64,000 nucleotides of DNA, from assembly GCA_900542045.1 (NCBI GenBank), contig UQMI01000007.1, positions 1 to 64,000 on the forward strand. The letters are read 5' to 3'. This DNA is from an uncultured Blautia sp. (GTDB taxonomy: Bacteria > Bacillota > Clostridia > Lachnospirales > Lachnospiraceae). Shown in pieces: positions 59,826-64,000 of the stretch. Made by a program: the position numbers and the translations under genes. Below the pieces are notes generated by a model. It was not told the origin of the DNA. It searched no databases and worked only from the letters and a program-made list of their open reading frames with translations. Every line of letters begins with the position of its first letter. The first letter of the stretch is position 1.

Positions 59826-59882
59826 TTATTGTAATGATCTATCTATATACACAGAAAGGCGTTCCCGCCTGTTCTGCCGTTT

Positions 59883-59918
59883 AAAAAAGGAGTGCAACCC
59901 CTGCGCGATTGCACCCCT
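59883..59918 (-). terminator. Terminator of the Nramp-like gene
   Basis: Minus-strand GGGGTGCAA and TTGCACTCC form a stem, followed by TTTTTT. It separates the transporter transcript from pxpB. Confidence 0.8.
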
Positions 59919-59947
59919 TTCGTGCACCGGCTTCTGATACGCCGGAA

Positions 59948-61156
59948 TTATACAAGCAAGCTTCCCAGGTTGCTGACAAAGGTAGTAATTCCCAGATAAG
60001 CAGACAGAATTACCACAATGATTCCCAGAATCAGCAGCCATACAGGATGATGATAATCATTTCCCATAATGGATTTCTTCTGAGACGCGATCAGACAGAT
60101 TGCCAGCGTGATCGGCAGGATCAGTCCATTCAGCGCACCTGCCAGCACCAGCAAGGTTGCAGGCTGTCCCAGGAGCAACATAATGATTGTAGAAACAGCA
60201 ATAAATCCGATGGTTACCCAGTTCTCATTTTTCTCAATTCCTTTATGGAAAGTCTTGAGGAATGTAACAGAAGTATATGCCGCGCCAATAATGGATGTAA
60301 GGGCTGCACACAGAAGCACCAGACCGGAAAAACGATAGCCAATTTCACCGGCTCCCTGACGGAACGCATCTGCTGCCGGATTGCTGGTATCCAGAGTCGC
60401 ACCCGTTACAACCACACCCAGTACGGCCAGGAACAGGAACACTCGAACAATAGCCGCGATCACGATTCCCATGATAGAACTTTTCTGAATCTCTTTCAGG
60501 TTCTCTTTTTTGGTGATCCCTGCATCGATCAGACGATGGGCGCCGGCAAAGGTGATATAACCGCCCACGGTACCGCCCAGCAATGTGATAATAGCCGGAA
60601 ACAGATTCGTCACTCCTGCGGAAGGAATAAAGGTGTTCTTCAATGCATCTCCCACCGGCGGTTTTACTACGATAATGACTACAAAAATAACAATAATCAT
60701 AATCGCACCCAATACTTTGGTTACCGTATCCATGGCTGCCTTGGCGTTCTTCAGAAGGAAGATCAAAATTGCCAACACACCGGAAAGAATATATCCCACA
60801 TTGGTGGGGATTCCCAGCAGTGTATTAAAACCAAGCGCACCGCCTCCTACGTTACCAATGTTAAATACCAGACCACCGACTACGATCAGAAAGGCAACCA
60901 GGTAGCCCAGACCCGGAAGCAGCTTATTGGCCACATCCTGTCCACGAAAACCGGACACGCAAAGTACCCGCCAGATATTTATCTGAGCAATAACAGATAA
61001 GATAATGGATACCAGAATAACGAAACCAAAGCTTGCGCCATAGGTACCGGTAAACTGTGCCGTCTGGGTCAGGAATCCAGGCCCGATAGCAGATGTCGCC
61101 ATGAGGAATGCAGCTCCCAATAAGGCTCCGCCGCCGTTCTTTTTTGTCTTACTCAT
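59948..61156 (-). CDS. Nramp-related transporter (YcsG-like) of the oxoprolinase cluster
   Basis: A 402-residue polytopic membrane protein with about 11 hydrophobic segments, of the NRAMP/YcsG family. In B. subtilis, ycsG lies with ycsF and kip genes, matching this cluster. The DPGN metal-ligand motif of true Nramp is replaced by GPGF (25-28), so it may not carry divalent metal; uptake of 5-oxoproline or an amino acid is possible, but inferred. It is the first gene after the promoter; 5' leader hairpins lie at 61193-61257. Confidence 0.85.
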   Translation of the reverse strand: MSKTKKNGGGALLGAAFLMATSAIGPGFLTQTAQFTGTYGASFGFVILVSIILSVIAQINIWRVLCVSGFRGQDVANKLLPGLGYLVAFLIVVGGLVFNIGNVGGGALGFNTLLGIPTNVGYILSGVLAILIFLLKNAKAAMDTVTKVLGAIMIIVIFVVIIVVKPPVGDALKNTFIPSAGVTNLFPAIITLLGGTVGGYITFAGAHRLIDAGITKKENLKEIQKSSIMGIVIAAIVRVFLFLAVLGVVVTGATLDTSNPAADAFRQGAGEIGYRFSGLVLLCAALTSIIGAAYTSVTFLKTFHKGIEKNENWVTIGFIAVSTIIMLLLGQPATLLVLAGALNGLILPITLAICLIASQKKSIMGNDYHHPVWLLILGIIVVILSAYLGITTFVSNLGSLLV

Positions 61157-61192
61157 ATGTTTTCCCCCTTTTCTCTTTGATAATCCTCCATG

Positions 61193-61257
61193 AAGCGGAT
61201 ATACGCAGTCTGTATCCGCTGCCTGCGGATAACCGGACTGCCGCTTCGCGTCCGGTT
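61193..61257 (-). repeat. Two hairpins in the transporter 5' leader
   Basis: TAACCGGAC and GTCCGGTTA (61229-61257) form a perfect 9-bp stem; AGCGGATA and TATCCGCT (61193-61219) form a second. They lie between the -10 (61308-61313) and the gene start. No known riboswitch was matched. Confidence 0.65.
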
Positions 61258-61307
61258 AAACTGTCGGAGTATTATCGTTATTAAAAATATTACAAATAAT
61301 TAGTTCT

Positions 61308-61313
61308 ATTGTA
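61308..61313 (-). promoter_or_regulatory. -10 of the Nramp-like gene
   Basis: Minus-strand TATGGTACAAT is an extended -10 (TG one base before TACAAT); no clear -35. Confidence 0.5.
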
Positions 61314-61415
61314 CCATACTTTCCTTTATTTACCTAGCAAAATTTTAACGTATAAAATTGTTTTTTATTTGCTTTTGTTTTTCTATGGCAATCCGCCAGA
61401 CAATCGGATCCGGAT

Positions 61416-61505
61416 GTCAAAATCTCCCCGCCGGATAATCGGCTTTGAATGCCAAAATCTCCCCGCCGGATAATCGGCTTTGAATGCCAAAATCTCCCCG
61501 CCGGA
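61416..61505. repeat. 35-bp tandem repeat in the divergent transporter/pfp region
   Basis: Units G(T/C)CAAAATCTCCCCGCCGGA plus TAATCGGCTTTGAAT are repeated at 61416-61450, 61451-61485 and partly 61486-61505. The two full units differ at one position. A degenerate half unit precedes. The period is not a multiple of 3. Confidence 0.9.
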
Positions 61506-61590
61506 TCCCTGCCTTATTCGCCCGGTACCCGGATTCAGGAAAAAATCAGGAAATTTTACTTTTTTGTTTTTCTGCAGCCTGTTTTTATGG

Positions 61591-61596
61591 TACAAT
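61591..61596 (+). promoter_or_regulatory. -10 of pfp
   Basis: ATGGTACAAT is an extended -10 like that of the divergent transporter; the -35 (TTTCTG, 61569-61574) is weak. The leader is about 60 nt. Confidence 0.5.
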
Positions 61597-61661
61597 CTTC
61601 CCGTTAATCAGTTAACACTTATTGCCGCAGCAAATGCGGCGGATCGGAGGAAATATATATT

Positions 61662-62891
61662 ATGAAGCAAATGAATTTAATCGTAGGACAGTCCGGCGGT
61701 CCTACCGCAGTGATCAACAGCAGTCTGTACGGCGTTGTGTCAGAGGGCTTCCGGCATCCGGATGCCATCGGTCATGTATACGGCATGGTAAACGGCATCG
61801 CCGGCTTTCTGGAAGGCAATGTTCTGGACTTTGCCCAGGAACTGCCCGGCAGCCAGCTGGAACAGCTGAAGACTACTCCCGGCGCCTATCTGGGATCCTG
61901 CCGCTATAAACTGCCGGAAGATCTGGAGGATCCGGTATATCCCCAGCTCTTTGCCCGTTTCGAAGAACTGAATATCGGTTACTTCTTCTATATCGGGGGC
62001 AACGACTCTATGGATACCGTAAGCAAGCTTTCCCGCTACGCACGTAAGACAGGCAGCAGCCTCATTGTCCTGGGCGAGCCCAAAACCATCGACAACGATC
62101 TGATTCTCACAGATCACACCCCCGGCTACGGCAGTGCCGCCCGTTATGTAGCCAGCACCGTACGGGAAATTGCCACCGATGCCAGCGTATACAATGCCAA
62201 TTCCGTTACAATCGTAGAAATCATGGGACGCCACGCCGGATGGCTTACTGCCGCCGGTGCCCTTGCCCGGAGATTCCCGGAAGACAATCCCCGGCTCCTG
62301 TACCTCCCGGAGACTGCTTTTGACGAAGAAGAATTCCTGGCCCGGATTCAGGATGCCTTTTCTTCCACCAAAACCGTTGTGGTCTGTGTTTCTGAAGGCA
62401 TCCACGATGCTTCCGGAAAATTCATCTGTGAATACGAAAATTCCGTCGGCACAGACACCTTTGGCCACAAAATGCTGGCCGGCTGCGGAAAATATCTGGA
62501 AAATCTGGTTCGCAGCCGTCTGGGTGTAAAAGCCCGCTCCATTGAACTGAATGTTCCCCAGCGCTGCTCTGCGGCCCTCATGTCAAAGACCGACCAACAG
62601 GAAGCCATCCTGGCAGGCCAGTTCGGCGTGCAGGCTGCCCTGAAGGGCGAAACCGGCAAAATGATTGCCTTCTCCCGCAGCAGCCAGTCGCCTTATCAGC
62701 TCCATTGCACACTGGAGGATGTGGACCGGATCTGCAATCAGGAAAAAACCGTTCCGATGGACTGGATCACCGAAGACGGTTCCGATGTGACCGGCGATTT
62801 CCTGGAATATGCCCTTCCGCTGATCCAGGGAACCGTGGAAATTCCCATGGATGACCAGGGACTTCCCGCTTTCATTTACCGCAGCAAATAA
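61662..62891 (+). CDS. 6-phosphofructokinase, PPi-dependent type
   Basis: A 409-residue phosphofructokinase: N-terminal IVGQSGGPTAVINSSL, IGGNDSMDT (111-119), GEPKTIDNDL (138-147), TPGYGSAARY, and MGRHAGWLTAAG. PPi-using enzymes carry Asp and Lys where ATP enzymes have Gly in the GGDGS and PGTIDND motifs; here Asp115 and Lys141 fit the PPi type. However, the residue before Asp115 is Asn114, where most have Asp. It phosphorylates fructose 6-phosphate in glycolysis, reversible with PPi. ATG follows GGAGG. Confidence 0.9.
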   Translation: MKQMNLIVGQSGGPTAVINSSLYGVVSEGFRHPDAIGHVYGMVNGIAGFLEGNVLDFAQELPGSQLEQLKTTPGAYLGSCRYKLPEDLEDPVYPQLFARFEELNIGYFFYIGGNDSMDTVSKLSRYARKTGSSLIVLGEPKTIDNDLILTDHTPGYGSAARYVASTVREIATDASVYNANSVTIVEIMGRHAGWLTAAGALARRFPEDNPRLLYLPETAFDEEEFLARIQDAFSSTKTVVVCVSEGIHDASGKFICEYENSVGTDTFGHKMLAGCGKYLENLVRSRLGVKARSIELNVPQRCSAALMSKTDQQEAILAGQFGVQAALKGETGKMIAFSRSSQSPYQLHCTLEDVDRICNQEKTVPMDWITEDGSDVTGDFLEYALPLIQGTVEIPMDDQGLPAFIYRSK

Positions 62892-62935
62892 ATCCTGACC
62901 GGCCCCACGCCGGGCACCACATCCAGGGATCATAT

Positions 62936-62979
62936 ATACGGTGGGAATTTCGTTTTTCCGAATTCCCACCGTATTTTTT
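62936..62979 (+). terminator. Terminator of pfp
   Basis: ATACGGTGGGAATT and AATTCCCACCGTAT form a perfect 14-bp stem extended by TCG/CGA, followed by TTTTT. The right arm sequence recurs twice in the next 110 bp. Confidence 0.93.
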
Positions 62980-63085
62980 AGCCGGCGTTACGGGTGGGGC
63001 TCCACTTTTCTTGATTTTCACCGTATATTCTGACCGGGCGTTATGGGCGCAATCCCACTTCTTTCGATTCCCACCGTATAGCCCC
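62959..63085. repeat. 53-bp period repeat, locus 3
   Basis: CACCGTAT-type blocks preceded by GATT(C/T)(C/T)C repeat at 62969, 63021 and 63074 (intervals 52 and 53). Between them, CCGG(G)CGTTA(C/T)GGG resembles the linker of arrays 1 and 2. It lies in the convergent pfp/dehydrogenase gap. Confidence 0.8.
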
Positions 63086-63088
63086 CGA

Positions 63089-64000
63089 TTACAGCACTTC
63101 GTTTTTCAAAATATTTCCTTCCATATAATCTCTGGCATTTTCCAGAGTGGTCCTTGCAATGGCGCTTAAGGCTTCCTCTGTGAAAAAACCCTGATGGGAA
63201 GTCAGCATGACATTGGGGAAGGACAGCAGCCGTGCCATGGTGGAATGGGGCATGATCCGTTCAGACATATCCTCGTATACAAAATCCGTCTCCTCTTCAT
63301 ATACATCCAGGCCCACAGCAAAAAATTTATGATCCCGAATGCCGTTGATGAGATCTTCTGTCTTGATCAGGCCGCCCCGGGATGTATTTACCAGGATTAC
63401 CCCATCCTTCATCTGGGAAATAGTTTCTTCGTTGATCAGATGATGGGTATCGTCTGTCAGTGGGCAGTGCAGACTGATCAGGTCACTTCTTTTCAGAAGC
63501 TCTTCCAGAGAAACATACTCCAGAAAATCCAGGGCATCATTGGGGTACGCATCGTAGCCGATCACCTTCATGCCGAACCCCCGGCAGATACGCGCCATGG
63601 CCTGTCCGATCTTTCCGGTTCCCACGATTCCCGCCGTTTTTCCATAGAGGGTTACACCCATCAGACCATTCAGGGCAAAATTGTTCTCCCTGCATTTGAT
63701 ATAGGCTTTATGTGTGCGGCGATTGGCCGTAAGGGCCAGTGCCATGGCATGTTCCGCCACCGCCTCCGGAGAATAGCTGGGTACACGCAGGATCCGGATC
63801 CCGTATTTCTTCGCCGTTTCCAGATCCACATTGTTGTAGCCGGCACAGCGCATGAGGATCAGCTTCACACCGGTCTCATGCAGAACTTCCATTACATCCC
63901 GGCCCAGGTCTGCATTTACAAAGGCGCAGATAGCGTCATAGCCCCTGGCCAGCCAGGCTGTCTCTTCATGAATATTTGCTTCTATAAATTTCATCTGAAT
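63089..64000 (-). CDS. D-lactate dehydrogenase-like 2-hydroxyacid dehydrogenase, 5' end outside window
   Basis: 301 residues from the first in-window ATG, open to the right edge (an Ile-Gln codon pair precedes that ATG), so the start probably lies beyond. Rossmann motif GIVGTGKIGQAMA, catalytic Arg in VNTSRGG, Glu downstream, and His in SHQGFFTEEAL are present. N-terminal sequence (KFIEANIHEETAWLARGYDAICAFVN) matches the interior of D-lactate dehydrogenases of about 330 residues. It probably reduces pyruvate to D-lactate; other 2-oxoacids are possible. Confidence 0.88.
   Translation of the reverse strand: MQMKFIEANIHEETAWLARGYDAICAFVNADLGRDVMEVLHETGVKLILMRCAGYNNVDLETAKKYGIRILRVPSYSPEAVAEHAMALALTANRRTHKAYIKCRENNFALNGLMGVTLYGKTAGIVGTGKIGQAMARICRGFGMKVIGYDAYPNDALDFLEYVSLEELLKRSDLISLHCPLTDDTHHLINEETISQMKDGVILVNTSRGGLIKTEDLINGIRDHKFFAVGLDVYEEETDFVYEDMSERIMPHSTMARLLSFPNVMLTSHQGFFTEEALSAIARTTLENARDYMEGNILKNEVL

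Overview
The window looks like a chromosome segment of a gut-type, spore-forming Lachnospiraceae (Clostridia) bacterium. This is inferred from the conserved Firmicutes gene order hup-rqcP-yabP-yabQ-divIC-spoIIE-tilS-hpt-ftsH, a proS T-box leader, a CwlD/CotS-type sporulation complement and moderate GC. The genus cannot be fixed from the sequence alone. Most genes lie on the minus strand.

Layout: 1-2050 is the right end of an integrated mobile element. It holds an excisionase-like HTH gene, a tyrosine integrase and a tRNA-Leu at the junction, with a decapitated tRNA-Leu 5' half and tRNA-Tyr beyond it. 2509-4620 is a GH13 amylolytic enzyme. 5002-12232 is the cell-division/sporulation/tRNA-modification block ending in HU. 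12407-24762 carries phosphoglucomutase, a CotS-like protein, CCA transferase, ProRS with its T-box, dCMP deaminase, RpiB, Sua5, a DUF2298 membrane protein, a GT2 and CwlD. 24911-30436 carries a DivIVA-like protein, a GH18 enzyme, a small conserved protein, MecA, DUF1858, a ferredoxin and a MerR regulator. 30645-34490 is dnaB-rplI-gdpP. 34539-37265 is a secreted papain-like protease. 37392-41062 is a Feo iron-uptake locus with a divergent DtxR/MntR-type regulator and three matching operators. 41139-46502 is an alpha-glucosidase cluster with an AraC regulator. 46825-47229 is a NifX-like protein. 47879-49065 is rpsF-ssb-rpsR. 49213-50955 holds DUF951, a sirtuin and sortase B. 51364-54039 is a secreted Big2/Fn3 protein. 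55289-61156 is a 5-oxoprolinase cluster containing biotin carboxylase genes and an Nramp-like transporter. 61662-62891 is a PPi-type phosphofructokinase and 63089-64000 a D-lactate-dehydrogenase-like gene cut by the window end.

The most unusual signals are outside genes. Three arrays with an exact or near-exact 53-bp period lie in three different convergent (3'-to-3') intergenic gaps (47340-47604, 54311-54740, 62959-63085). A second dispersed family is a palindrome built on ACAGGAAAG / CTTTCCTGT. Regulatory architecture is clear in several places: a sigma-A promoter with a 21-bp spacer and a Spo0A-box-like site before spoIIE; a shared GTTAG-N6-CTAAC operator placed identically in the feoA and feoB promoters; and tandem TTGAC-N4-GTCAA palindromes over the nifX promoter. 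Two small genes appear to begin at ACG codons, each exactly 7 nt after a GGAGG Shine-Dalgarno. I see no CRISPR array, rRNA operon or complete prophage.
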